Below are positions 34,407 to 44,033 of a stretch of DNA of 64,000 nt, piece after piece. The stretch is taken from positions 1 through 64,000 of the forward strand of contig PXYT01000013.1 of assembly GCA_003023725.1 (NCBI GenBank). The letters are read 5' to 3'. The translations under genes and the position numbers were made by a program. The stretch is from Sulfobacillus benefaciens. Its GTDB lineage: Bacteria; Bacillota; Sulfobacillia; Sulfobacillales; Sulfobacillaceae. The notes below the pieces were generated by a model, which saw only the letters and a list, made by a program, of their open reading frames with translations, searched no databases and had not been told where the DNA came from. Within the stretch, counting starts at the first letter, position 1, and every line of letters begins with the position of its first letter.

Positions 34407-36737
34407 ATGAAGGTCATTGGCTGCAGCATACCCCGCAAGGATGCTCGGGACAAAGTCACGGGCAGAGCCAAGTATAACCATGACATCACCGTGGGCGGAA
34501 CATTGTATGCGGTGCCCCGGCTGGCGGAATATGCGCATGCGGCGATTAAAAACATTCGGACAGTCGCGGCCCTGAAGGTTGAGGGTGTCCGGGCGGTTTT
34601 AACGGGGCAGGATACCCCTTTTTTAGTGGGAGAAGTGTTGGAAGATCGCCCTCCTTTGGCGCACGGGCGAGTCCTTTATTGGGGGGAACCGGTGGCTTTG
34701 GTGGTCGCTGACAGTGAAGAGAAGGCCCGTTTGGCGGCGTCCCTTATTGACATTGACTACGAACCGCTTCCGGTGGTGAATTCCATTGATGAGGCATTGA
34801 AGCCCAACGCTCCACTGATACATCCGGATGTGGATCGTTACACCATTCTCAACCATCCTGTTTATCCCAAAAGCCACACCAATATCGCCGATCATGTGCA
34901 CGTTCGCAAGGGTCCGACGGATCCTCTCTGGCCACAGTGTGACGTGGTGATAGAAAGTCGATCCGTATTACCGCAAATTGATCATATGGCGATGGAAACC
35001 CGTTCTGCGACAGTGGAAATTCTGCCAGGCGGTCGGGTTTTGGTTCATTCCACGACTCAGGCGCCGTTTGCCGTGCAGAAAATGCTGGCCCACTATTTTC
35101 AGCTAGATCAGGGGCAAGTTGTGGTGATGGCTCCTTTGGTGGGGGGAGCTTTTGGCGGGAAGGCCGCGGTGCAGTTGGAGATTTTGGCCTATCTCGCATC
35201 GCGAGCCGTGGGAGGGCAAATGGTGAGTGTGGTCAACAGCCGTGAACAGGACTTTGCCATGTCGCCAGTGGGAACCGGTCTTGATGCACATTTCCGGCTG
35301 GGGGCACGAGACGATGGAAAGATTCTTGCCGCCGAAATCACCTACCGCCTGGATATTGGGGCGTATACGGATTCCGCTCCCCGAATTGCCCGGGCCATTG
35401 CGGCGCAGTGCACCGGTCCTTATGCGGTGGACAATGTGAAATGCGATGTGCTGTGCGTCTACACCAACCATACCTATACCACGGCGTTTCGAGGATTCGG
35501 ACATATGCCGATGACCTTTGCCATCGAGCGGGCTATCGAAAAACTGGCCGATGCCTTGAAGATGGATTCTCTGGCATTACGCCTTATGAATGCCATTAGA
35601 CCCGGACAGAGCAGTCCCACCAAGGCCCGCCTTACGGCGAGCAATGTCGGGGATCTTCCCAAAGCACTGAATGCCATGGCGAAGTTAATTGAGTGGAATG
35701 GCGGGAAGGTCATGAAAGTGGGTCCCCATTTAATTCGAGTTCAGGGAATTGCTTCTTTTTGGAAGACCTCTAGCAGCCCGCCCGATGCCGTTTCCGGTGC
35801 TGTTATCACGATGAACAAAGATGGGACTGTCAATCTGAGCATTGGCGCTGTGGAATGCGGGCCGGGCACTAAGACCACCGCCGCTCAAATTCTGGCTGAA
35901 AAATTGCAGATGCCGGTAGACAGAGTCTTTGTTCATCTTGATGTCAACACGGAGGTGGATCCGGAGCACTGGAAGACGGTTGCCAGTCTATCGACATACA
36001 TGGTGGGCAAGGCGGTGGAAGAAGCTTGCAAAGATTTGATTCGGCAATTAAAAAATCTTGCCGCCATTGCCCTGAAATGTTCACCCTCCGATTTGGCTGT
36101 CGCAGGGGAAAAAGTTTTTCTGAGGGATGACCCTCAAGTCATGGTCCGTTTCTCTGACATTGCCCACGGATATCGTTTTCCTGAGGGAGACACCATTGGC
36201 GGTCAACGAATTGCCCGCGGAAGTTTTGTAATTCGCCACTTGAATTTATTGGACGAAGAAACCGGAGAAGGACGGCCCGGACCCGGGTGGACGGTCGGTG
36301 TGCAGGGCGTATTGTTGGAAGTGAATACGGAGACGTTCGATTACCGAGTCGTGAAAGCCGCCAGTGTCATCGACGCGGGGAAAGTTTTAAACCCCCAGGG
36401 TGCAAAGAGCGTTGTAATGGGCGGAATGTGTCAGGGGCTGAGTTATGCAACCCGTGAGTCCGTGGTTTACGGTTCCGACGGAACCTTTTTGAATCGCCAA
36501 ATGCGTTCTTACCGAACGGTGCGCATGGGCGAGCAGCCCGAACAGTATTTGGTCGAATTTGTGGAAACGCCGCAGATCGATGCCCCCTTTGGCGCCAGAC
36601 CCCTAGGAGAGCACGGAGTACTGGCCATGCCGGCAGCTGTGGCCAATGCCCTGTCCCGAGCCTTGGGTATCGAGGCGAATCAGCCGCCGTTTGTGCCCGA
36701 GAGTCTGTGGGCGCTCGCCGGGGGAGAAAAGGCATGA
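34407..36737 (+). CDS. Molybdenum hydroxylase large subunit (XdhA/CoxL family)
   Basis: 776-residue molybdopterin-cytosine-dinucleotide-type subunit of the xanthine dehydrogenase family. GGAFGGK (near residue 250), TTAFRGFGHMP, and the catalytic glutamate in RPLGEHGV near the C-terminus are present. The active-site loop is of the purine/aldehyde hydroxylase type, not the CO dehydrogenase AYXCSFR type. ATG after GTAGGAGGG. Overlaps the FAD subunit gene by ATGA. Substrate unknown; purines, nicotinate-like rings or aldehydes are all possible. Confidence 0.92.
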   Translation: MKVIGCSIPRKDARDKVTGRAKYNHDITVGGTLYAVPRLAEYAHAAIKNIRTVAALKVEGVRAVLTGQDTPFLVGEVLEDRPPLAHGRVLYWGEPVALVVADSEEKARLAASLIDIDYEPLPVVNSIDEALKPNAPLIHPDVDRYTILNHPVYPKSHTNIADHVHVRKGPTDPLWPQCDVVIESRSVLPQIDHMAMETRSATVEILPGGRVLVHSTTQAPFAVQKMLAHYFQLDQGQVVVMAPLVGGAFGGKAAVQLEILAYLASRAVGGQMVSVVNSREQDFAMSPVGTGLDAHFRLGARDDGKILAAEITYRLDIGAYTDSAPRIARAIAAQCTGPYAVDNVKCDVLCVYTNHTYTTAFRGFGHMPMTFAIERAIEKLADALKMDSLALRLMNAIRPGQSSPTKARLTASNVGDLPKALNAMAKLIEWNGGKVMKVGPHLIRVQGIASFWKTSSSPPDAVSGAVITMNKDGTVNLSIGAVECGPGTKTTAAQILAEKLQMPVDRVFVHLDVNTEVDPEHWKTVASLSTYMVGKAVEEACKDLIRQLKNLAAIALKCSPSDLAVAGEKVFLRDDPQVMVRFSDIAHGYRFPEGDTIGGQRIARGSFVIRHLNLLDEETGEGRPGPGWTVGVQGVLLEVNTETFDYRVVKAASVIDAGKVLNPQGAKSVVMGGMCQGLSYATRESVVYGSDGTFLNRQMRSYRTVRMGEQPEQYLVEFVETPQIDAPFGARPLGEHGVLAMPAAVANALSRALGIEANQPPFVPESLWALAGGEKA

Positions 36738-37570
36738 TGACACCCCTCATGGCGTATTATCGACCGTCAACTGTTACTGAGGCCGTAACCACCTTTCGCC
36801 AGTTGCGCCAAGATGGGCACCATCCGGCGTATTGGAGTGGCGGAACCGAAATTTTGACCCGAAGGCGGCTCCATGAGATTTACCCTGGCGCCGTGGTGGA
36901 TATTAAGGGAATTCCCGAGGTTGGACAACACGCTGTGCACGGCCGGGATATGATTTTCGGTGCCGGAATCAGTTTGTGGGAGATTGCCCGGGCCGACTAT
37001 TGGCCATTACTGACGGCGACAGCCGACCGCGTGGCCGATCACACCAGCCGTGTTCAGATCACCCTGGGCGGGAATATCGCCAGTCACTTGCCATACCGGG
37101 AAGCGGTTTTGCCTTGGATGTTGGTGGACGCCACCGCATGGGTCGGCACGATAAAAGGCATTCAAACCCGGCCCTTTTGCAAGTTATTCGATGGCCGGCT
37201 GGTACTGGCAGACGATGAATTTCTGGTTGCATTGCAAGTTTCCCGGGATGTGGCGTCATTCCCTTACACGAGCCGAAAAATGACGCGGAGGGATTGGGTG
37301 AATTATCCTTTGGTCAGCATATCGGCAACGAAGGATGTTCATACCATTCATGCCGCTTTCAGCGGCTACGCGCTTGAGCCGTTTCGCGATGACGCTATAG
37401 ACCGGGTGCTAAGTGAGGAGGACCTGCCTTATGCCGTACGAGCGGAAAGGGCCGTGGCAGCGATACCTCGCAAAGCCATAAGCGACATACACGGCTCGGC
37501 TGCGTACCGGAAATTTGTGACCCAGTATACCTTAGCATCCATTATCGAAGTGTTAGAGGGGGGCCAATAA
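36734..37570 (+). CDS. Molybdenum hydroxylase FAD-binding subunit (CoxM-like)
   Basis: 278-residue FAD-binding subunit that passes electrons from the iron-sulfur subunit to the acceptor. Family marks are YWSGGTEILTRRR (flavin pyrophosphate site), GAGISLWEI and LGGNIASHLPYREAVLP. The ATG at 36734 overlaps the large-subunit stop; the frame to 36707 is not needed. Two bases separate it from the 2Fe-2S subunit gene. Confidence 0.92.
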   Translation: MMTPLMAYYRPSTVTEAVTTFRQLRQDGHHPAYWSGGTEILTRRRLHEIYPGAVVDIKGIPEVGQHAVHGRDMIFGAGISLWEIARADYWPLLTATADRVADHTSRVQITLGGNIASHLPYREAVLPWMLVDATAWVGTIKGIQTRPFCKLFDGRLVLADDEFLVALQVSRDVASFPYTSRKMTRRDWVNYPLVSISATKDVHTIHAAFSGYALEPFRDDAIDRVLSEEDLPYAVRAERAVAAIPRKAISDIHGSAAYRKFVTQYTLASIIEVLEGGQ

Positions 37571-37572
37571 TT

Positions 37573-38055
37573 ATGAAGTCGATAACCGGAGCCTACGAGG
37601 GCGTCTTTCATATTAACGGGCAGACCAGGCGGATGGTGGTGTTTCCTCAGGACACCCTGCTCAGTTTGCTGCGAGGACATGCTGTGAGTCTGAGTGGAGC
37701 CAAGCCGGGGTGCGAAAACGGCGATTGCGGAGCCTGTACCGTAGTTCTGGACGGGCTACCGGTAAAATCGTGCATGAAACTGGCCGTTGAATCCGAGGAC
37801 ACGGCTATCACGACCGTGGAGGGACTCTATGACACGGAAGTACCAAAGCAGTTTCTTGATAAGTGGGCTTTTCAATGCGGCTACTGCACATCCGGATTCA
37901 TTCTGGTTGCTTACGCCATGTTACTCAACACCTCCCGTGTCAATGACGCCATTATTACGGAGTGGCTGCGCTCCAATGTTTGCCGGTGCACAGGCTACCA
38001 GGAAATTCATGAGGCGGTGTGGGCTGCAGCGAATGCCCGGGGAAATGGCACATGA
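37573..38055 (+). CDS. Molybdenum hydroxylase 2Fe-2S subunit (CoxS-like)
   Basis: 160-residue subunit carrying two [2Fe-2S] clusters. The plant-type ferredoxin motif is CENGDCGACTVV with a fourth Cys in VKSC, and the C-terminal helical domain has CGYCTSGF and VCRCTGYQEI. These are the eight expected cysteines. It completes the three-subunit enzyme. Normal length for the family. Confidence 0.95.
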   Translation: MKSITGAYEGVFHINGQTRRMVVFPQDTLLSLLRGHAVSLSGAKPGCENGDCGACTVVLDGLPVKSCMKLAVESEDTAITTVEGLYDTEVPKQFLDKWAFQCGYCTSGFILVAYAMLLNTSRVNDAIITEWLRSNVCRCTGYQEIHEAVWAAANARGNGT

Positions 38056-38088
38056 GCACACTTTAGCGAAAAAGGGAGGAGATAGTCA

Positions 38089-40020
38089 GTGGCACAAAAC
38101 TTCCGAAGTCACCGCCATAGTCGGGACGACGGGCCCGCCGAAATTCCCCAAGACCCCAGCCCCTGGCACCAGGGGTTTGTGATCAAGAAGGCCCCGGTGC
38201 CCTGGCGAAAACTCTGGGGGATGGCTCTCACCACTATAATCGGGCTGGGCACGGGCATTCTTTTAGATCACCTCACTTGGGGATTTTGGGCATTCATGGG
38301 TGGATTGACTTCACTATATGTGGCGAATGACCCCTATTCCCGCCGTGCTCTCTTACTGTTTTTTGTGGCACTGGGACTCGCGGTGGCCATGGGACTGGGC
38401 GCGTGGTCTCGTGAGTGGTGGGAAATGGCACTGGCGTTGGGATTTGTGGGATTTGCCGCAACATTTTTCACCGGAGCCTGGGGCGTTCCTCTGCCGGCTG
38501 GGTTTATGTTTATTCTCGTGGCGTGCATCAGTGCAGCCTTGCCACATTCGGCGAGTGTTCCCTTAAGAATCCTGTTTGTCTTATATGGAGGATTCATAGC
38601 GTGGATAATCGGTATGATCGGATGGCCTTTTCGTCCTCGCCGTCCGGAACAAATGGCCGTTCGTCAGGCCTATTTTGCCTTGGCCGAGTATGTGAGCCGG
38701 TTGAGCGACAAAAGATCCCCGGGGTTGGTCGTAATGGCCAACAAACCGGCACAGGCTTTGAAATCGGCTGAATCACAGGTGGCCACCAGTTTGAGGTGGT
38801 ATCCCCACAATGCCGCGAGCGCGGGTTTGGTCCTTTTGACAGAACGGGCCGAAACAATTTTTCAAGAGATACTGCGGGAGATTCATCATGAGGGCCGGAG
38901 GTTGCCCCCGGAAGTGCCTGGCCTTTTGCGCCAGCTCGGGGAGCGAGCCATCAATGAAGACATCCCAGAGCCCTTTCGCCCCGACGAAAACCCAGAGCAC
39001 CCCAAATCCAAGATCCTTTCTCTTCTATACCGAACCTTGTCTGATTCCAGCAAGAACACCAGTTGGGAAAGTCCGCCTCGGAGTTGGGAGCATCCGAACT
39101 GGCAGTCGCGTCTCTTGGGCTCCCTGTCCTTTCGTTCCATGATTCACGCAGCCTCTCTGCGCATGACGATCGCAATAGTCATATCGGTTATGGCGGCCTA
39201 TGTCTTGGGAAATCCGCATCCCTATTGGGTTCCTTTGACTGTGGGAGCCGTGCTTCAGGGACCGACCGTCGTCATGATGGCAGAGCGGGCAATACAACGT
39301 GCGGTAGGTACGACCATCGGACTGGTTTTGGCCGCGGGGGTAATGGCTATTCATCCCACTGGACTGGAATCGGCTATATTGGTTGTCGTCTTTCAAATTC
39401 TCATGCTGCTCTTTATTGCCCGAAATTACGGCATTTCCGTGATCTTCATCACCACCCTGGCTTTGGTCATTATTGAGGCCTCGGCACATGTGCCGCCGTC
39501 CGTTCTGATTACGGCTCGTTTTGAGGACACGCTCCTGGGGGTGGCAATTGCGGTTCTCGCACTATTCGTTTTGTGGCCCCGTCACTCTTCACAGCGAGTC
39601 ACGCTAGTCATGGGCAAGACCATTCTTGACGAGGGGCATTTGCTGCAAGCACTCCTGGGTCATTCGCCTGGCTGGCGCCACCACAAAAACGTCTTGCTGT
39701 CGGATTTGCTGAATCTCAGTGCTGCAGTAGACAATGCATTGGGGGAACTGCCCCGCCCCGCCAATGTTGATGAATTGTGGATCAAAGCCTGGTCGGTGAT
39801 GAAAATGGGATATTATTTATTGGGACTAAAGCAGCCTTCGCGAACGGAAGCTGTGTCCTCCAAAACACTCAATGAATGGGGTAAAGTGTTTCACATGTTG
39901 GGAGAGGCACTTTGTGATGACATCCCGGTGCCAGACATTCAGCTTCCCCCAGTCAATTCGGGGGGCCTAGGGATTAGCACGGAATTGGAGAATCTCATTG
40001 AGACGCTAAGGCTAAACTGA
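38089..40020 (+). CDS. FUSC-family membrane protein (aromatic-acid exporter-like)
   Basis: 643-residue membrane protein with two blocks of about six hydrophobic segments (about residues 40-190 and 345-510), each followed by a long soluble helical part. This duplicated layout, with NPHPYWVPLTVGAVLQGP starting the second block, is typical of FUSC/AaeB proteins. Start is a GTG after GGGAGGAG. It lies 33 bases after the molybdenum hydroxylase genes and may export its product, such as a hydroxylated aromatic acid; that link is inferred from position. Confidence 0.86.
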   Translation: MAQNFRSHRHSRDDGPAEIPQDPSPWHQGFVIKKAPVPWRKLWGMALTTIIGLGTGILLDHLTWGFWAFMGGLTSLYVANDPYSRRALLLFFVALGLAVAMGLGAWSREWWEMALALGFVGFAATFFTGAWGVPLPAGFMFILVACISAALPHSASVPLRILFVLYGGFIAWIIGMIGWPFRPRRPEQMAVRQAYFALAEYVSRLSDKRSPGLVVMANKPAQALKSAESQVATSLRWYPHNAASAGLVLLTERAETIFQEILREIHHEGRRLPPEVPGLLRQLGERAINEDIPEPFRPDENPEHPKSKILSLLYRTLSDSSKNTSWESPPRSWEHPNWQSRLLGSLSFRSMIHAASLRMTIAIVISVMAAYVLGNPHPYWVPLTVGAVLQGPTVVMMAERAIQRAVGTTIGLVLAAGVMAIHPTGLESAILVVVFQILMLLFIARNYGISVIFITTLALVIIEASAHVPPSVLITARFEDTLLGVAIAVLALFVLWPRHSSQRVTLVMGKTILDEGHLLQALLGHSPGWRHHKNVLLSDLLNLSAAVDNALGELPRPANVDELWIKAWSVMKMGYYLLGLKQPSRTEAVSSKTLNEWGKVFHMLGEALCDDIPVPDIQLPPVNSGGLGISTELENLIETLRLN

Positions 40021-40395
40021 ACTTCTCTAACCGACATGGGCCCAGACATCTGCTAACGGACATTGTTGAAGACAAGTGGATGTTAGCACGTATGCGCCCG
40101 AAAATAAGCTGTCTCGGCTCTCTTTCCGATTGCTGGCCGCATCTTTCATCCTAATTATGATGAAATGCCCACAAAATATAGACCATCGAATAGAGGCTGG
40201 CCGTCCGAATTTGGTAATCTATTTAACGGATTGGAGCGTGTCCCGTTTCCTTTCCTGTGTATTTCGGGTGGCCAGCAGCTGATGTCTGCCAATCTGGATA
40301 TCTGGCCAGATGTCTTGATCGGAGGAACGGGGCAGAGGAAAATAGAGCAAGAAGGGTGCGACATCAGACATTCAGCTGAAGAAGGAGAGGGTGAG
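40021..40395. other. 375-base intergenic region
   Basis: No supported gene. It holds a perfect 12-base palindrome ATCTGGCCAGAT (40300-40311) about 85 bases before the HIT gene and a loose inverted repeat GCTAAC/GTTAGC around 40051-40088. Frames running into the HIT gene from 40165 lack a ribosome site. Confidence 0.35.
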
Positions 40396-40785
40396 ATGGG
40401 TTCGGTTTTCTCACAAATTGTAAATGGGGAGCTGCCTAGTTTTCGAATTCAGGAAAATGAGCGCTTTTTAGCCTTTTTGGATATTCGCCCGGTGAGGCCG
40501 GGACACACGCTGATTGTGCCGAAAGAAGAAGTGGACCATTTTTTTGACCTGGACGAAGAACTTCTCCAGGAAATTCTGATTTTTGCCAAACCTGTCTCCC
40601 AGGCTTTAAAGAAGGTAACCGGCTGTGAGCGGGTTGCCGCTGTCGTAGCCGGGTTTGACGTGCCTCACGCTCATTTGCACTTAATTCCGGCTTTTTCGAT
40701 GTCCGATTTGGACCTTCGGCAAGGGAATTCCACGAACCCCGACGCGTTAAGGGATATGGCCGGGAAAATCAGGCAGGCGTTATGA
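40396..40785 (+). CDS. HIT-family protein
   Basis: 129-residue nucleotide hydrolase or transferase of the histidine-triad family. The triad is in VPHAHLHLIPA; the N-terminal FSQIVNGELPSFRI, FLDIRPVRPGHTLIVPKEE is the usual opening. ATG after GAAGGAGAGG. The stop overlaps the start of the following flavoprotein gene (ATGA), so the two are translated together. HIT proteins hydrolyse nucleoside phosphoramidates or similar; exact substrate unknown. Confidence 0.93.
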   Translation: MGSVFSQIVNGELPSFRIQENERFLAFLDIRPVRPGHTLIVPKEEVDHFFDLDEELLQEILIFAKPVSQALKKVTGCERVAAVVAGFDVPHAHLHLIPAFSMSDLDLRQGNSTNPDALRDMAGKIRQAL

Positions 40786-41738
40786 CGATGCGCACACGGA
40801 TTACAGAGCTTTTACATATCAGACTTCCCATTATTCAGGGGGGGTTGGCTTATATTGCCCGAGCTCCTTTGGCGGCCCGGGTTTCGGCGGCTGGCGGATT
40901 GGGGCAGATTACAGCGACAACTTTGGAGGACGGAGAAGAGCTGCGCGGGGAAATCCGGAAGGTTCGGGAGATGACCGATAAACCTTTTGGGGTGAATTTC
41001 GCCATAGGACACCGTCCGATTGACGATTTGGTGGAAGTGGCCCTGGAAGAGCGGGTGTCAGCTATCTCTCTGACAGGCGGGAATCCTAAACCCTATGCTC
41101 CCCGTATCGTGGATCAAGGCATTCCTTTGATCGTGCTGACGGCGGGAGTTCGGGCAGCCAAAAATGCCGAACGGCTTGGAGCGTCCATTGTGGTGGCTGT
41201 CGGGGCGGAGGGCGGCGGACATATCGGACGGGACGACACCGGCACGATGGTCTTGACGCGGAAGGTCGTGGAATCGGTGCAGATTCCGGTGGTGGCGTCG
41301 GGCGGGATCGGAGATGGCCAAGGGCTGGTGGCGGCATTGGCCTTAGGAGCCGAGGGCATAGAGATGGGAACCCGGTTCGTGGCTACCCAGGAGTGTCCGG
41401 TGCATCCTTCCTATAAAGAGCGTTTAATAGCGACCAATGAAAATGAAACCCGGATTATTGAGAGGTCGATAGGCCTGCCGGGGCGGGTTTTGCCCTCTCC
41501 TTACGTGGATACGATCTTGGCCCATGAGCCGGCGGCGTCGGTGGAAGAACTGCTGCCGTATGTCTCTGGGGATAAAAATCGTGCGGCTGTTCTGGAAGGA
41601 TTATGGGAGCAAGGATTTGCCTGGGGAGGACAGGTAACAGGATTGATTTCGGACATTCCCTCGGTGCAGGAATTGATGAACCGTATCGAAAAGCAAGCAG
41701 AGGATGCATGGAATCGAATAGGGAGTATCATGAGTTGA
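40782..41738 (+). CDS. Nitronate monooxygenase-family flavoprotein
   Basis: 318-residue FMN-dependent TIM-barrel protein. Marks: RLPIIQGGLAYIARAPLAARVSAAGGLGQI at the N-terminus, GAEGGGHIG near residue 145, and VVASGGIGDGQGLVAALALGAEGIEMGTRF. This is the 2-nitropropane dioxygenase/nitronate monooxygenase family, which also includes FabK-type enoyl-ACP reductases. Starts inside the HIT stop. Without fatty-acid genes nearby, nitronate or related detoxification is the better guess. Confidence 0.9.
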   Translation: MTMRTRITELLHIRLPIIQGGLAYIARAPLAARVSAAGGLGQITATTLEDGEELRGEIRKVREMTDKPFGVNFAIGHRPIDDLVEVALEERVSAISLTGGNPKPYAPRIVDQGIPLIVLTAGVRAAKNAERLGASIVVAVGAEGGGHIGRDDTGTMVLTRKVVESVQIPVVASGGIGDGQGLVAALALGAEGIEMGTRFVATQECPVHPSYKERLIATNENETRIIERSIGLPGRVLPSPYVDTILAHEPAASVEELLPYVSGDKNRAAVLEGLWEQGFAWGGQVTGLISDIPSVQELMNRIEKQAEDAWNRIGSIMS

Positions 41739-42038
41739 CGCCGACAGAAAGAAGCAGGTGGATCGGGGAACCGGGTTGAGGGTTCCCCTCTAAGGAGATG
41801 GACGTTCTTTCCCTTCTCCCGTCCGGAAGTTTTCACTCGTACAGCTATAGAGGGGAGAACTTAACAAACATTCTTTCCGAGAACTCCGATATTGGTGTGG
41901 GGGTGTTATTCAGGGTATGCCGATGCGCATGAAGTGATCGAGGCCTATGGCATGACCTGGCGAGGGGCTGTAGAATTAGACTTATCCCAGGCTTGGGGCC
42001 GATCGGTACCATACCAGCGACAGGATGAAAGGGAGACT
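41739..42038. other. 300-base gap with a hairpin
   Basis: Arms GGGGAACC (41765-41772) and GGTTCCCC (41781-41788) form an 8-pair hairpin shortly after the flavoprotein gene; it lacks a T tract, so termination is uncertain. A frame from 41892 runs in phase into the kinase gene and would add 49 residues, but has no ribosome site and no family similarity. Confidence 0.4.
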
Positions 42039-42653
42039 ATGACGACGGACAAGGTGGAACCCATACTATTCATCTTTACCGGACCTTCGGGGGCGGGAAA
42101 GGGATCGGTGATGCGGGCATTATTGCGTGACGATCCGACCCTCAGGAAAGTTGTGACATATACTACCCGATCACCTCGAGAGGGAGAAGTGGATGGCTTT
42201 GATTACCGTTTCGTTTCGGTTCAGCAATTTTTACAACTGGTTGAGCAAGGGAAAATCTTCGAGTACGAGAATGTTTACCGGGACCATTATTACGGCTCAC
42301 CCCGCGAACTTTTTGTTCCCGGTAACGATGGGATTATTGAACTGGATTATAAAGGGCGTATTAAATACCAAGAACGCTGGCGCCAGGTCATTTCGATTTT
42401 TTTGATGCCTCCTAGTTTGGACGAATTGAAAAAGCGTATTTTGTCCCGATCCCACGTGGCGAATCTTAGTGCGCGCCTTGATAACGCGGTGGAACAACTG
42501 CGTCATGCCAAGAGTTATGATTATGTGGTGAAAAACGATGACTTGGACCAATGCGTGGCGAGAGTGGCGGATATTGTCCGGGTAGAACGGTTGCGCAGAG
42601 ACGGCCGATATCAGCTGGACGAGATGATTCACGAGCTGCAGGATGAACGTTGA
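42039..42653 (+). CDS. Guanylate kinase-family protein
   Basis: 204-residue P-loop kinase. FTGPSGAGKGSV is the Walker A, VVTYTTRSPREGEVDGFDYRFV is the GMP-binding region, and EYENVYRDHYYGSP is conserved. The segment after it (IIELDYKGRIKYQER) departs from the usual ILEIDVQGA of GMP kinases, and the C-terminus is a little longer. ATG after AAAGGGAG. It is followed with no gap (TGA-ATG) by a glycosyltransferase gene. May be the housekeeping gmk or a divergent paralogue; the symbol is withheld. Confidence 0.85.
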   Translation: MTTDKVEPILFIFTGPSGAGKGSVMRALLRDDPTLRKVVTYTTRSPREGEVDGFDYRFVSVQQFLQLVEQGKIFEYENVYRDHYYGSPRELFVPGNDGIIELDYKGRIKYQERWRQVISIFLMPPSLDELKKRILSRSHVANLSARLDNAVEQLRHAKSYDYVVKNDDLDQCVARVADIVRVERLRRDGRYQLDEMIHELQDER

Positions 42654-43733
42654 ATGCGAATTGCGATGATAGCCGATGCCGGAAGTGTACATACCAGAAG
42701 GTGGGCTCAGGGACTGTCTGCATGGGGGCATGACGTTCAAATTTGGTCGCCCAGGCCATGGGACGGCTTTGGAGAGGACAGGGTGCATCTTTTGCCGCCA
42801 CCCCGGAGGTTTCGGAGGGATGTTCTCGGGTCTGCCTGCCGGATCCGGAGCGAAATCAAACGATTCAAACCGGACATCGTGCATGCTCACTATATTTCCC
42901 ATTACGGGCTCTTGGCGGCTTTGGCGCGACTTTCACCACTGGTATTGTCGGTATGGGGGGCGGACATTGAATGTTTTCCGGATCGCCACGGTATTTTCAC
43001 GAGGGGTCTGACCCGGTGGATCTTGGCTCAAGCTGAGGCTATCACGTGTTCCAGCGAATATCTTGGACACCTGACCGCTCAGTATACCTCAAAGCCCATT
43101 CACGTCATTCCGTTTGGAATTGATTGTGAGCGATTTTTTCCGCATCCCTCTCATACAGGACCGCTGCGGTTTGTTATCAATAAAGCGTTGGAAGAGGTGT
43201 ACGGAATTGATATGATTCTCACGGCGCTACGAGAGGTGAAAGGATCGTACAGTGGACGTATTTTGGGAGAAGGGAGCCGAGAAAAGGCTTTAAAGAGCAT
43301 GGCGGAGAAATTTGGACTGGACAGTCATATCCATTGGATGGGAAAAATCGGTGCCGAGGATTTGCCAGACACGCTGGCATGGGCCGATGTGGGACTGTAC
43401 GCGTCCAAACGGGAATCTTTTGGGGTCGCCCCTTTGGAAATGATGGCTTTAGGCCGGACGGTCATCGCGCATCGCCTTGGAGGGTTGAGCGAAGTGATCC
43501 GGGAGAATGAAACGGGTCTCTTTGTGGAGCCGGGGGATATCAATGCCTGGCGACAGGTTTTACAATGGGCTGTGGACAATCCGGATGCGGTTCGGAAGAT
43601 GGGGGCCAATGGCCCCTCATGGGTTGCCAGCCGCTTTAATTTTCACGACAATTTAACAAGCATGGTGAAGTTATACCAGAGCCTTACCGGGGCGGAGCCG
43701 CCATCGCGGGATTCCGCCCCGGTAAGAGCTTAG
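42654..43733 (+). CDS. GT4-family glycosyltransferase
   Basis: 359-residue GT-B fold glycosyltransferase. N-terminal MRIAMIADAGSVHTRRWAQGLSAWGHDV, the inter-domain VIPFGIDCERF, and the C-terminal donor-site ESFGVAPLEMMALGRTVIA (EX7E motif) are classical for GT4. Start codon directly abuts the kinase stop. The last 17 codons contain a 14-pair hairpin. Role in making a surface or lipid-linked glycan is likely; acceptor unknown. Confidence 0.92.
   Translation: MRIAMIADAGSVHTRRWAQGLSAWGHDVQIWSPRPWDGFGEDRVHLLPPPRRFRRDVLGSACRIRSEIKRFKPDIVHAHYISHYGLLAALARLSPLVLSVWGADIECFPDRHGIFTRGLTRWILAQAEAITCSSEYLGHLTAQYTSKPIHVIPFGIDCERFFPHPSHTGPLRFVINKALEEVYGIDMILTALREVKGSYSGRILGEGSREKALKSMAEKFGLDSHIHWMGKIGAEDLPDTLAWADVGLYASKRESFGVAPLEMMALGRTVIAHRLGGLSEVIRENETGLFVEPGDINAWRQVLQWAVDNPDAVRKMGANGPSWVASRFNFHDNLTSMVKLYQSLTGAEPPSRDSAPVRA
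43683..43726 (+). repeat. 14-base perfect inverted repeat at the end of the GT4 gene
   Basis: CTTACCGGGGCGGA (43683-43696) and TCCGCCCCGGTAAG (43713-43726), 16-base loop. It lies inside the coding end, just before TAG 43731. No T tract follows, so a simple intrinsic terminator is doubtful; it may stabilise the message or cause pausing. Confidence 0.75.
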
Positions 43734-43766
43734 GTCAGCAAATAGGAAGGCAGGGAAAGACTTACG

Positions 43767-44033
43767 ATGGATATCGTTCTTGTCAGTGTCGACCGTTCCA
43801 ATCCCGATGTCGTGATTGCCAATACCTCTGTGGACTTGTTGCATTGCCGCGTGACTATACCTAAGGCGGCGCTCAAGGCACTAGGCTACACGGCTTTTCG
43901 TCCCAAAATCATCCGGCCTGTTATTGATGCCGTGATAATGCGCCAAATTGCGCGTCATGACGGCAAGCTACCCTTAGGAGGCATTGTGCTTGACGAAAAT
44001 GACCTGGAGGGTCTTCCTCGCTATGAAAATTAG
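43767..44033 (+). CDS. Hypothetical 88-residue protein
   Basis: Small soluble protein, mixed alpha/beta, no recognised family. Starts MDIVLVSVDRSNPD and ends in an acidic segment LDENDLEGLPRYEN. A weak ribosome site (AAGGCAGGGAAAG) precedes the ATG. It follows the GT4 gene by 33 bases. Its stop overlaps, tail to tail, the stop of the flavin reductase gene on the other strand. Confidence 0.65.
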   Translation: MDIVLVSVDRSNPDVVIANTSVDLLHCRVTIPKAALKALGYTAFRPKIIRPVIDAVIMRQIARHDGKLPLGGIVLDENDLEGLPRYEN

